Below, in pieces: positions 45,960 to 58,066 of a DNA stretch of 64,000 bases (its first letter is position 1; each line of letters starts with the position of its first letter). Location: assembly GCF_000165425.1 (NCBI RefSeq), contig NW_001799013.1, forward strand, positions 126,028-190,027, written 5' to 3'. Source of the DNA: Paramecium tetraurelia. Its lineage: Eukaryota; Ciliophora; Oligohymenophorea; Peniculida; Parameciidae. The translations under genes were made by a program, and so were the position numbers. The notes under the pieces were generated by a model. That model worked only from the letters and a program-made list of their open reading frames with translations, did not search any database and was not told the origin of the DNA.

Positions 45960-47345
45960 ATTCAAACTAAAAATTAAAATTTTTAAGCCAATTATCAATC
46001 AGAAACGTTTGAGAACTTCATTCACAATATTTGGTGAATTAAAGCAAATTGATGAAATATATCTAACTTTTATATTCACAAAATGATGATACTATAAGGT
46101 TTAATGATATTGGTCTACTTAATTTAATTTTTATCAACAATATTGAATTTTCTAAAATGAAGCATGAAAGTTAAACCTACAATTAAATTATTTAATATAA
46201 CAAGAGTGAATTTTTGCTGATCAATAATCAAACTATCTTAAAATATGATTGTATTTTTGATGCATAATATAACTTTGGGCCATATAATTCATGTGTTGCC
46301 TCGACATCATAAGATGAAATGATTTATGCTTTATGTCAAGTTAATTCGAACTATTAAATAATCAGTATCAATTTCTCAAATCCCACATATAACAATAATT
46401 TATATCCAAATCTAATTGTGAGTTTACCAAATTAAAGTTTTAGAGAAAATGCTTGGTTAAGAATATAAAATAATCAGCTTTATATTTGGAACGATGAGAA
46501 CCATAATAATGGAGTTCATATGTATTTTATTAACTAAAGACAAGAATAGCAGGGTTAATTTATATGCATAAGTGCTTCATTTGGATTCTAGACACACCAA
46601 ATTTAGATGGGTAATAGCTTCATAATAAATTATATGTATTTTAAACCAATTCATAAAGATTAACTATATTACAAATTTGCTAAGATAGATAATCAGTCAA
46701 TATTTACACATAGGGATGAAAACTCTATCCTTTTAGAAAGCATTACCCATCAATATTTTTCATTTGACACAATACCTATGATTTTTAGAAAAAATAAAGA
46801 AATTATTTTAATGATTTCAAATTCTAACTTTAATTTAATCGTACATTCCTTTGGTAATTAACTGAAAAATCCAATTAAACACATATGATTACTCTATATA
46901 ATATCTCTTATTATGAAGATTTTAATGTTGAGAATATTAGTTTTTAAACTCCACTCCTTTTTATAGGTGGATATCTTTTTACACTTAATTAGACTTTGGT
47001 TAATGCGTTCTCATTCGTAGCATAAAATAATTCATTTGGAAACATATTAATTCTGTTGAATAATGGCAGCACTTTAGAATTCTCACTTAATATATTCTCT
47101 CTAAAAATAGATTTAACCAAAGTTACAAAAGAGATATACCAATAAATTTATAAGCTTATAATTACTACAACTCAAATTCAGCTTATATTATATTGAAATT
47201 TCAAAAAATGCATTTATTTGAAAGTACATCATTTTACATTTTGCTTGGAATTACTATAATTGTATTAGTAACTTCATATTTAGTATGCTCTGCTTATTAA
47301 AGTAGTAACATATATGGAGAAGAAGATTCAGATGATGAATTATGA
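45960..47345 (+). pseudogene. Decayed single-pass membrane protein with beta-rich ectodomain
   Basis: A beta-rich reading (TILKYDCIF, LIVSLPNQSFRENAWLRIQ, LYIWNDENHNNG) from about 46010, with ATG available at 46157, continues to TGA near 46888. It then resumes in a second frame (MITLYNISYYEDFNVENI) and a third (SNSAYIILKFQKMHLF). The end carries a membrane helix (FYILLGITIIVLVTSYLV) and an acidic tail to TGA at 47345. No introns explain the shifts, and TGA interrupts the upstream part. Either a young pseudogene or consensus errors. Confidence 0.5.
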
Positions 47346-48253
47346 ATATCATATAAAATTTTTAATATAAAATTATAAATTGTTAAAAGATATTTTTGAT
47401 ATTAAATAAAATAAAATTTCTTGAAAATATAGGATTTAATAAGAAATATTCTAAAGATTATATTTAATTAACTCACGGACATTTTGAAACAATAAAATAA
47501 TAGGAAAATAATCATCCAATTTGCTTTTAACTTTATTACATTAATGATAATAAAGGAATTTTATTGTGCAAATTTAGTATCATTAAATATTTTAGACTTT
47601 TTGGAACCAATGGTAATTAAAATGAAATAAAACTTTGATTCGCAAATGAAGTAGTTTTTCAACAATAGAATTTTCTGAATCAATAAAGATTTAATTGTAA
47701 TTGACTGATGAGCCATTTGAACACTTCACTTCAATTTATTTATCATTTAAATATATTTTATAATACAGAATTCCAATTGTAATTTAAGTTCTACTAAATA
47801 CAATCCTTGAAATTTAATTAAACCACCTAAAATGTGTATTTAGTTACAATAGGATCACAATTAGATTTTACATCAAAATTTATTAATTAATCCAAACTTG
47901 ATTTTTTCAAATATAGTATTACATTATAAATTATCATTCTTAGTATTATAATATCATTGTAGTTATTTGGTTTTGACATATTAATTAAAATTAAAAAAAA
48001 ATAAATTAATTATAATGTAAAGTAGTCTTGTTCTACTGTTCTCTAATAATCTAAATATTATTATCAATTTTAGTTTTGAAATTAACATATTCAGATCAAA
48101 TTAGGATTATAATTTTTGATTAACAAGTAGAATTTAATGAGTATTTAAAACAAATGTTTGTAAATGTGTACGTGTGTTATACTAAATTATGTATTCATAT
48201 TCATTAATATTAAGAGGGCAATTATAATAAATATTAATAAATAAAAAGATACA
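47346..48253. other. Intergenic
   Basis: 908 bp, AT-rich, no gene recognised. Confidence 0.5.
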
Positions 48254-49485
48254 ATGGATAAAGAGAGAAAGGAAGAAGGCTAAGTATTAAAAGAAAAGTC
48301 CAATGCATATTATTGGAAAGGTGGATTATCGATATACGTTAGGGAATTCTTTACAAAAATTTGAAAGATTTGAAGAAGCTTTAGAGGCCTATGAAGAAGC
48401 AATTTGCGCACTACCAACAAATGTTGACGCAATTAATGGCAAAGGTGGAGATCTATATCTATCAATAGGATTTGTTTTAGATATTTTGGGTTAACATGAG
48501 AAAGCTATTGTAGAATACACAAAAGCAATTGAAATTGATCCAAAATTTATTCTTGCTTATAACAATAGAGGTACTTATTTATGAATATTATATAGGATTG
48601 GCTTATGATAAGATGTCTAATTATCATAAGGCCATTGAGGAGTACACAAAAGTATTTACAATTGATAAATAATACTATACATCATATTTCAATCGAGGTG
48701 CATATTCATAATTATGAAATAGCTATTGCCTATTATAAATTAAAAAATTATGATAGAGCTGTTGAAGATTTCTCAACTGTGATTGAGATTAATCCAGAAT
48801 ATTATATGGCATATTATCACAGAGGTAATTCTAAGAATATTATAATAAGGTGAGATTTATGAGTTGTAGAATAAAATGGATTAAGCTTCGAAGGATTACG
48901 TAAGAGCTTCTTAGCTTGAACCATGTTTAACCATTCCATATCCACAATTCAGTTCTAAATATTAATCTTATTCATTAGAAAAAATTCCCGAAAAGAGTTC
49001 ATATGAGACATCATATCAACACTTATCATTAGCCATATAGGACTAACCAGACAATATTTTGGCTTATAACAATAGGGGTTAAATTGTTATATTATCAATA
49101 GGATTTGTGTTATTTGAAATGAATTAACCACTTGAAGCTTTAGAAAACTATAACAAGGCAATAGAGATAAAGCCAACAATAGCGACATTATACTACAATA
49201 GAGGTGAGAATACAGACTTCATAATTAGGAAATATTGCTTATTTTTTAAATCAATTTGAAAAGGCTATTGAGGATTACTCATAGACAATTTTAATTGACC
49301 CAAACTATGCCAAAGCATACTGCAATCGAGGTTTTATTCGAAATTAATAACAAGGAACTATTTATAAATAGTTAGAAAAATTTGATGAGGCTAAAAAGGA
49401 TATAGAAATTGCCGTTAAAATTGACCCATAAATAACAACAAAAAGTGAATATAAAGAATTAATAAATAGGGAATTTTTCATTTGA
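48254..49485 (+). CDS. TPR-repeat protein built from one-repeat exons
   Basis: 345 residues, eight introns: 48321-48342, 48445-48468, 48571-48595, 48698-48722, 48825-48849, 49078-49101, 49204-49228, 49331-49354. Exon sum is in frame. Each repeat is a canonical 34-residue TPR (KAIVEYTKAIEIDPKFILAY, then NNRG). Six of the internal exons are exactly 102 nt, and one is 228 nt. Every internal intron falls at the same place, phase 1 after (N/Y/F)-(N/H)-R-G, so one exon equals one TPR. Several donors are GTG or GTT and two acceptors are AAG. TPR arrays bind peptides or chaperones; no catalytic domain is present. A further 102-nt TPR exon persists downstream. Confidence 0.88.
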
Positions 49486-49544
49486 CTTGAGCCTTTTTGC
49501 TCTGCCAAAAAATCCCATTAGTTATTATTAAATTAATATTACTA

Positions 49545-49825
49545 GTACAAAATATTGAAAAAGCTGTTGAGGCTTTCACTGGTGCAATTGAATTATCCCC
49601 ATAAATGACATAAGCATATTAATAAAGAGGTGAACATTATTAACCTATCAATAGGAATAGCATATTTCATTTTGAAATAATATGAGGAATCCCTTAAAGA
49701 CTTTTCTCAAGTGCTCTTACTCGAACCAAACAATAAAGAAGTACATTTTTAAATAGGTGATGATTTGCATCTTATAGTTAGGATGTGTTATTGTTTATTA
49801 ATTAGTGCATAGTGCTGCCTCCTGA
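49545..49825 (+). pseudogene. Relic TPR exons downstream of the TPR gene
   Basis: Two more TPR pieces with the same architecture: IEKAVEAFTGAIELSPQM, intron 49630-49654, a full 102-nt exon (49655-49756: IAYFILKQYEESLKDFSQ), intron 49757-49781, then CVIVYQL and TGA. No start and no intron linking it to the TPR gene, which ends at 49485. It is probably the remnant of a longer or duplicated array. Confidence 0.55.
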
Positions 49826-49992
49826 TTTATTATGATTATCATTATAAATTTCATATTGATTGTTATATTTTATTCTCGCTCCCTGTTTCATTATTGTCCT
49901 TATCCCATTTCTTGTTCTTTGCTCTTTATTATCTAATGACCTTATTTCTTATCAAAATTTATAAGGAGGAACTTATGACAGTAAACTCACTA

Positions 49993-50377
49993 TTTATTAT
50001 AAATTATTGATATTTTAAAAATTGATAGAATTTTTGATCAGCATAAAATAGTTAAATATCAATAAATAAGAAACAAATTTGAGTAAAGCCTAGTTTAAAC
50101 CAATTAAATTTAGAATTAATGCACAAAAATCATTAAAATCTATGAAATTGAAAACTCAATTTTATCAGAAGCAACTTCGATGACAAGTAAATATTTGTAT
50201 TCAAAATAGGATTTATAACTTTATTTAGAGGTTTTATAAATTATTGTGTAAATCTCAATTTTTTACAAATAGGTTGTCTCAGGAGCGCTTGATAAATCGA
50301 ACTTTGAGTCAGCATCATTAATGGCAAACTCATCTCCCTATTTAATTATTAGGGATGAGTAATACAGATCCATTTGA
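49993..50377 (+). other. Protein-like frame without start, unknown
   Basis: Continuous frame (LLQIIDILKIDRIFDQHKIV...ALDKSNFESASLMANSS) ending in TGA at 50375-50377. No ATG near its beginning. May be the C-terminal part of the ancestral TPR gene, or a remnant. Confidence 0.3.
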
Positions 50378-50767
50378 ATCAGATATATTTACAATTAAAT
50401 GAAATTAATTTAATAATTTTAGGATTGTAAGCTAAATTGGTTTAATGATACTTTTTTACTTTTTATTATTATATTAATGATAGTATCAATATTGTTGAAA
50501 TTATATATTTATAAATAATGATACATATATATAACATAATAATTCTTAATTATAACTATGAACTTTACAAAGATGATAAATAATAATAATACATTATAGT
50601 AATATACAACAAAAGACAATCCTTTTTGTACAACCCTTCTTCAATTATTATTGAAAAATGATTAGACTTTAAATTTCAATATTTTTAAGATTTAATTACA
50701 TTAAAATGCCTATTTAATGGTTTTGCTGATTATAAATATTAATAATTTAAAAATCAATAAAAAAAAA
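50378..50767. other. Intergenic
   Basis: 390 bp AT-rich, nothing recognised. Confidence 0.5.
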
Positions 50768-52252
50768 ATGAAGAATAATTTCAATTAAAATTTAGACAAA
50801 AAATATGACTCTCGGTTATTGCGAGTGAGGGAGAAAGGTCAGAAAGCTGCAATAAAAATTGAACTTTTATCGGATGACATTAACATTAATCAATAGGTAA
50901 GTGTGCATTAAGAAATATATGATGTTATTGCATAGACTACGAAATGGACTGAACAATTAAACATACAATTTCTACTACTAAAAACGGCATTACTGCGAAA
51001 ATTGGATGAAGCCTTATAATATGGTAAATAATGGTAAGCAAGTATTATAGAAATGTAGATATAAATCGAAAAGGACAAGATTGAAATTCAGAGACAACAG
51101 CAGATTGCAAAACAAGATTATAAGGAGAAAATTCTACACATTAATACATCTTTCTTACAAAAAATAATAAAAGCCTTCGAAAATTTGTGGAAAGAAATAG
51201 AAGAAAATAAAATTGATGTGGTTTTTAAAGATTTTAATATTTACTTATAACAGATATAGAAAAACGACACTAGTAAAGAAGAATACAAATTAATTAATTA
51301 ATTTGATTAAAAGGAAATCTGTTATAGCATAGCATTTGATCGGTAAAGGAATATCATGGTTAGCGGTGCACAGGATGGGATCAAGATATGGAGATTCCAG
51401 GATGGAAAGAAAATAGAGTGTATATAATAGATTAAAGGAGATAGTGAAATAGATTATGCAACTTGTTTAGTTTTCAGCCAAAAAGCTGATTTTTTTATAT
51501 CAGGTAGCTTTGATTCATCTATTAAACTATACTACAATTAGAATGATAAATGGCTAAAGTAGACTTGTAAAACATCCCACAGCGGTCTCGTAACTTGTGT
51601 AATTTTAACTAATTAAGAGGATTAATTAATATCTTGCAGTTAGGATTTATCTATTTTTATTTGGAAAGTAAACCTTACTTATAAATCTATCTAATTTGAT
51701 TAGTAATTGAAAAGACACGAAAAAGTTGTCCTTAGTCTCTGTATCAATCAATCGGATACTGAGTTCGTGTCGACAGGCTAAGATTAAAAGATTATTATCT
51801 GGAAAAAAGATGCTAATAAGAAATGGATTTTTGATTAATTGATATATCATTCACACTCTGATTTTGGATGTAGAGTTTCTTATATTACAGATGACGTTAT
51901 TGTTTGGCAATAAAGCAATCAGCGATATATTCATTTCTATTAATTAAAAAATGGCATGTATGTTAAAAAGTAGTCAATCCAATTTCCATAGTCAGAAAGT
52001 TAAACTGAAAACTTTTAGTTCTTATTCCCAACTATATATCATAGAAAAAAATAAGTCTTAATTCAAAAGGTCAACAAAAAAATCTATTTTATTCGTTTTG
52101 ATGACGGAACTTAATAATATAAAGTTGACTCTAGTACTATCTCATGCTCCAGTAGTGCTGTTTTTGGTAATTTGACCTAAGATGGCAAATATTTAGTCAT
52201 TTGGGATTCTTTTTTGAAATAATTTTCAGTTTATGAATTATTTTATGAATGA
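50768..52252 (+). CDS. WD40 protein with coiled-coil N terminus
   Basis: 494 residues, intronless. Residues ~1-180 are helical and charged (KIEKDKIEIQRQQQIAKQDY). WD40 blades follow: VSGAQDGIKIWRF, FISGSFDSSIKLYYN, LISCSQDLSIFIWKV, FVSTGQDQKIIIWKK and a final LVIWDSF. Blades end in the usual W/Y-K patterns but lack many GH dipeptides. It shares layout with the protein at 44063, minus the Cys/His module. Likely a scaffold. Confidence 0.8.
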
Positions 52253-53469
52253 AACAACATAATATTCCTAATATATGTTATTTAGTTATGAATTAGTAAA
52301 CAAATTTATAGTCACTACTTAAATTTGATAGCCTTCTGCATTAATATAATATTTCATCTTACAATGCAATTTTAATATTATTTATTGACTGTAATAGAAT
52401 TACAAATTTTAATTTCTAATTCTAATGAAAATATCCTTAAAAACATCTGCATAAGTTAGAATCGAGATCCAAATTAAAAAAGTCAAAGAATTCTATAAAA
52501 TCATCAAGATCGATAAAACATATAGTTTTTAGAATTATAACTTTTAATGTAATAGAATTGTCTAATATTATTTGTAGAATATATGAATTATGTAATTTTT
52601 TGCTAAGAGTAGGCTGAATGATTCTGATTGATTTGAACATATTTGAAGCTAATAATTTAATTCTAGGGTAACTGTTAAATTTGAAAATATAAATAACAAC
52701 TCACTATACTTATTTTGAGGGCTGTTCCATAAATATTTGTAAATCAAATGCTATTTAAAGAAAAAGGTGGTTATAATGATAGAATACTAAGAAATTTAAA
52801 TTGAATTAAAAGATACTAGATCAACCAGGGTTGGCATATTTTTAGTAATAAAGATTATTAATTTAAAGTAATCAAGAATAAATAATTAATTCCAGACTCA
52901 AAACTTAGGAACTAGGCGCTACATTCCTTTATGAAATAAGGAAAGCAAACCAATTAGTTATTGATCTTTATAATTTATGAATATAAGTTTATTAAATCTG
53001 AAATATAATATCATTCATTAAATATCACTTTAATAACTGAATTCCAAAAATCATTACTCAATTGTATTTGATAATTGAAGCTGATCATAAAAATAAATAC
53101 ATTTCTATGAAAATTTATATCTCCAAACATAATTTAACGTGTACATTGCTATTTAATAATTACATTATGAAATTGGAAGGTGCCTTGGATTTAGATTAAT
53201 AGTGAAAACATTAAAGTTAAATAAGTATAATAAAACCATTTCAAAAAAATATTGAAATCAAAATATATATGCAATATTTGTCTTCGTCAATGTGAGGAAT
53301 TTGTAAAATTGAATAATGATTATTATTTTATAAATATGCGAAAGATATGATATGATTACATGAGCAGATTACTTTATTTCTAACACTTATATTTACACGT
53401 ATCAATTAAAAAATTAAATACAGGATATGACTATGAAATAGAGGGTTTAAATAAAGAAGAATTTATTAA
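52253..53469. other. Intergenic
   Basis: 1.2 kb AT-rich between convergent genes; short frames on both strands but none convincing. Confidence 0.5.
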
Positions 53470-54786
53470 TCAAACTATTGTTTTCTTTATTTCAAATAAT
53501 TTTACTATTTGTACTTCTTAGTTGGAGAGTACTTAAGAAATCTCGCATTTATCCTCTGCTATGTTGACTAATATTTTTTGATAGGCAACCAATGTTTATA
53601 CAAGTTCTACAGTATAAATAATCTCTTTGAATATCCCATTGCACTTGTGTTGAAAATGCTTCGAATTAATATTTAGGCCTGAACCATGATAGAATTCTAA
53701 TGAGAGAACTTCATTTAGATTGCATAACACATAAATAGTTAGAAAGGAAGATTTTTTGTCTTTGTGAATATTGTAATATGATTCTCCTAAATCAGTAATT
53801 ACATTATCATTCCCTTGCAATTAAGCTTTAAAAGAATTTATATAATTAGTTTTGCTATCTACTAATGATTTAATTTTAACCTGCCCAAATTTTGATTGTG
53901 TAAATAGGAAAGTAGTTTGATAATCTATAATAATAGGTTAATGGTCCTATTCTATATTGCAACAACATCCGACTATTTTTATAATAAAATCTACTTGCTG
54001 TCATTTCATACCATTAGGAAATCTAATCTTTATGAAAGATTGTTCTATATCTCAGAAGATTCACTTGATCATACGAGATTCTTAAATATGGTACGAGGAA
54101 CCAAGATTGTGATCTCAAAGGTAATTTTGAGCCAATAAATGCACCATTTATATTTGATTATTGTATATTGTATTATTACAGCATACCCTCTATTCCAAGA
54201 ACAACCTGATATCCTATACTAGTAAGTGTTCCCGCTATATCAGTGATTTTAACTGTAAACTTATTTTCTGTAATTTCAGAAACCTTATTATCCTATAAAT
54301 ATTACTTTGATTTCAACATTCGCTGCTCCTGTAGATGATACAGAAATCAGAGAGACAAAATAATTTTGAGTATTAGGATTCACAAGATCAAAGCTTTTAT
54401 CCTGAAAGTCTTTTATATTAAACTAGCTAAAAACTGATATTCTTGTATCGTCCATTGCAAGCCACCGATAATGAATCCCATTCACTTATCCTTCAGTACA
54501 TTTAATTCTGAGTGTAAAGTCTAATAAAATTATTCAATTTACTTTATTCTGTAATAGTTACAATTTCTAAGGAGTAATCAATTGTTGATGTTGGGATATC
54601 AAATAATTCAGGTATGAGTATTACTTTTGGAATTCTTTTAAATGAATCCTAAAATCTTACATCTTAGGTCCTTTCATAACCTCTAAAGCAAGTAAATCCT
54701 TTGTTTATAACATTAAAAGATCTAAATGTACCCTCTTTATATGTAACATATCCCAAAGACATATTAAGAAATAAAAGAAAAATCAT
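53470..54786 (-). CDS. Secreted protein with H-type lectin domain
   Basis: 416 residues, three introns all 22 nt (53973-53994; 54284-54305, ending AAG; 54521-54542); exon sum is in frame. It starts with a short signal peptide (MIFLLFLNMSLGYV). Residues ~35-120 match the H-type lectin fold: FKRIPKVILIPELFDI, then FTLRIKCTEG and HYRWLAMDD. The long C-terminal part (~290 residues) is beta-rich and Cys-containing (CCCNIEQ) with no domain I can name. H-type lectins bind GalNAc-like sugars; secretion or surface location is inferred from the signal. Start 54786 was chosen over the Met at 54762 because it adds the hydrophobic signal. Confidence 0.8.
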
Positions 54787-55579
54787 TTAGTCGAAAAATT
54801 TATAATTTATTTATTGTAACTAATAATTGATTTTAGTATTATAAATTGCACTACTTCAAACATAATAGGTTTAAGATTTTTCTATTTGTGTTATTTCTTG
54901 ATCAATATTCATTTTAATCTAGAATATGTTTAGTAAAACATTTTTTCTAAAGCTTATAAAATAGATGATATTTTAATAAATATTATAAATATATTTAACA
55001 GAAAGATTAAAATTAGTAATGTAGATATCATAATTTTAGATTAAAATAGGATTAACCATAGAATGCTATTTTGCTTAATATTTGTAGCATTGTATAGAAC
55101 ATTAAACATTTTAATATTTAGAAAATTATTTTACTAATTACCAACATTTAATATGTATTTAAATGATTACTGCAATAAAAAAGGCAAATCAATATTATTT
55201 TAAATTAAAAATCTTAAATTATATATTATTTATCTTAGGTTAGTGACATTGTGTATAATTATTGCCTTTGTTATCATTTTAAATTATACAAATTGTTCTA
55301 ATCAATAAAGCCTTTGAACGAATTTAAAATTCCCATACTCCTATATAGATAAATAGTAATTTGAGTGAGTATAATCTTAATAATATCTCGAATTTATTGC
55401 CTCTTAAAAAGATCAGAAAATTTTAGAATGAGTTTCTGAAATCTTTCATTAAGAACTAAAAATGGAGGAATTGCGAATAATTTAAAGAGAAGAGATAACT
55501 GTAAAAATACAGGATTATCTTTAATTAGCTTGTTGTAAATTAGATCTAAATTTTATTTGTCTGTCATTTAAATAGGACA
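54787..55579. other. Intergenic region with a long ATG-less frame
   Basis: The P450 reading frame is open upstream to about 55243 but has no ATG before 55580. Its sequence is Lys/Asn/Gln-rich, as expected by chance in AT-rich DNA with a single stop codon. Otherwise nothing recognised. Confidence 0.4.
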
Positions 55580-57268
55580 ATGGTATTGTTTGTTGAAATG
55601 GAAACAAATTTCCTAATATCATTTAAGATCAAATTTAATTCTGACGAGGAAAATGGTGGACTGATTCTTGAGAAATTCTAACCTGGAAAATTGTATTATT
55701 ATTATATTAATTAAAAAAATTTAAATGTTATTCTAAATATTACTAATACTGTTGGGATTGCTAATCAGTTGGTTTGTTATTAAGCCTTTGGTCATAATGA
55801 TGAAGTTGAAATTATAATTTGGGTCAACTTGTAAAATATAGTTTGGAATTTTTGGAATTTTGGGATTGAGTAGCTAATCTATTATTGAGAAGATGAAGAG
55901 AAAATCGATACCTAAAACTGTAAAGTTTATTGTGCATAATTATGCTTCAGCCGTTTACATCTTAATAATTGATCCTGACTATTATTAATTCATGTTAAAC
56001 AATCACGAAAACTATTCTTAAATTAATGATTTAAATACAAGGTAAATTTAATTTATTATTTAGTCAATTATTGGATGAAGGTATTATGTTTTAATAAGGA
56101 GAGAGGTGGAAGCAATAACGTGAATTGCTTATTTAATATTTTGACATTGATAAACTTAAAAGGAATTTACCCAAATTAAATGAGATTATTAAACAAAATT
56201 TTAAGCAATATGATTATTAGAATGATTAAATTCAAACAACTTTATTGATAATAATAAGTGATATTCTTATTTAAAGCTTTTTTGGATAAGATGCAAATAA
56301 ATTATTGATTAATAACAAATGTATCGGGTTAGAAACCACTGATTTGTTTGAAGCATTATCAAAATTGAGTAGAAAACCATATTCAATATGCAAAAATATT
56401 CTTTTTGGAGTCTAAGCATTAAAAATGTTTCCTAGCTCAGAGGAATAAATCATTCAAACAAAAATAAATAATATTAAATTTACAATAGAAAAAATTATTC
56501 AAAAGAGAATAGTTTAGCACGAACTTAAGTTGGATGAAGATGAAAATGAGATATCATAAATGTCAGAGGATATCCTTAATATATATATTTAAGCCTATCT
56601 TTAAACTAAAAAAGGGAACAATAGAATGTCATTTGAAGAAATAAAATAATAATATTTTACAATATTTAAAATAGGCAGTCAGACAACTAATTAAATAATA
56701 TAGGCAAGTCTGCACTATTTGGCAGAATAACCTTAGATTTAAAATGAATTAAGATAGGAAATATTGAGCATTTGCAAAACAGATATTATTTCATATCAGG
56801 AATTGAAGAGCTTAGTTAAATTGAGTGCTTTCTTAAATGAAGTATTGAGATTCGTTAATCCAATTCCTATTGTTAGAAAGGTTTAGACCACTCACTTTAT
56901 TAAAGATTTAAAACTAAAAAGAAGTATATATATTATCAATCATATATATAGATTGGGTTGTCATGGTAGATAACTCAGTTACGAATTCGAGTGAAAAATA
57001 CTACGATAATCCTAAAGAATTCAATTACTAGAGATGGCTATAATCAGAATCGATTAAAGAGAACAATAATTATGTTTTTATTCCATTCTCAAATGGACCA
57101 AGAAATTGTGTTGGGTAAAGCTTAGCCACAATGATTTATCAGATAATCCTTATTAATATATTGAGGAATTTTGAAGTAAATGTAAATGAGAAATCAAAAA
57201 ATAATAAGTCGATCACTTTTGTACTATAGAATAGCTCCTTTAAATTAAGTCCAATTTCACAAAAATGA
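55580..57268 (+). CDS. Cytochrome P450 monooxygenase
   Basis: 539 residues with introns at 55823-55841 (19 nt, GTC donor), 56042-56063 and 56924-56951. Hallmarks in order: DEGIMFQQGERWKQQRELL (helix C W-R heme contact), IGSQTTNQ (I-helix A/G-x-x-T), FLNEVLR (K-helix ExxR) and FIPFSNGPRNCVGQSLA (heme loop F-x2-G-x-R-x-C-x-G; Cys is the iron ligand). Length is normal for a P450, but the first ~90 residues are polar and no N-terminal membrane anchor is visible, so a first exon may be missing or the first intron misplaced. Closest in style to ciliate CYP5000-series enzymes; substrate unknown. Confidence 0.88.
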
Positions 57269-57457
57269 TCATATTTAATAAAAATCCATTATTATTTTTT
57301 AAGATTATTTATAATTTTTGTTATTATAATTTTCGTTAATTCTGCAGCTGTAATATAATTTTTTATTTATTAATGCAATTATTATTACCCATCAAATTTA
57401 TGAGTTATTTGACTCATTCTCAATAAATTACCAATAAGAAAGCCTGCTGCTTATCTA

Positions 57458-58066
57458 ATGAAATCTTCAATACCAGAATTTATAGTATTAAAAAGAAACT
57501 CAATTAAAAAGGGGTATAATTAAAGTAAAATAAGTCTTGGGAAATAATGTGCAAACGATAAAAAAAGAAATTAGTAAAGGTGATATCAAACTTTCTGATT
57601 CTGATTCTGCTCATTAAACTAATATCACAGAATTTGATAGTCAGATTGTGAGCAAAGCAATTTAAATTATTGTAAATAATTTAAAAACCATCTAGCGAAT
57701 AAAGGAAAGAGAAATGAGTGTGAAATGTTAGAAGATGACTATTTCCATGAGGTCCCTTAATTTGAAAACAAACTCTCAAAAATATATTATGTTTATTCTA
57801 CTATAAAATGTTGACAAGAAGCTCATAATGTCAGGCCATTAAGAACTTCAAAAAAATGTTTATCTACTAAAAATAATATAATAGACCTCAAAACTAAGTA
57901 GTTATTGGTAATTTGTAGTATTTAATTAAATATAATAATTTTTTAATTCTCTATCAGCTTGGATCATATTTATCAAACACTTGACATGTAATTTTAAAGA
58001 TATGTTTCTAGATATTATTAATATAATATTCATATAATAACAATATTATGAAAAACGAGATAATCA
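57458..58066 (+). other. Unresolved coding-like region
   Basis: Begins MKSSIPEFIVLKRNSIKKG at 57458, then natural sequence in other frames (KKEISKGDIKLSDSDSAHQ; ECEMLEDDYFHEVPQFEN; MLTRSSQCQAIKNFKKMFI...). A likely intron is at 57674-57697. I could not join all parts with introns of normal size. Probably a gene with introns I misplaced or one with frameshifts. No family named. Confidence 0.35.
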
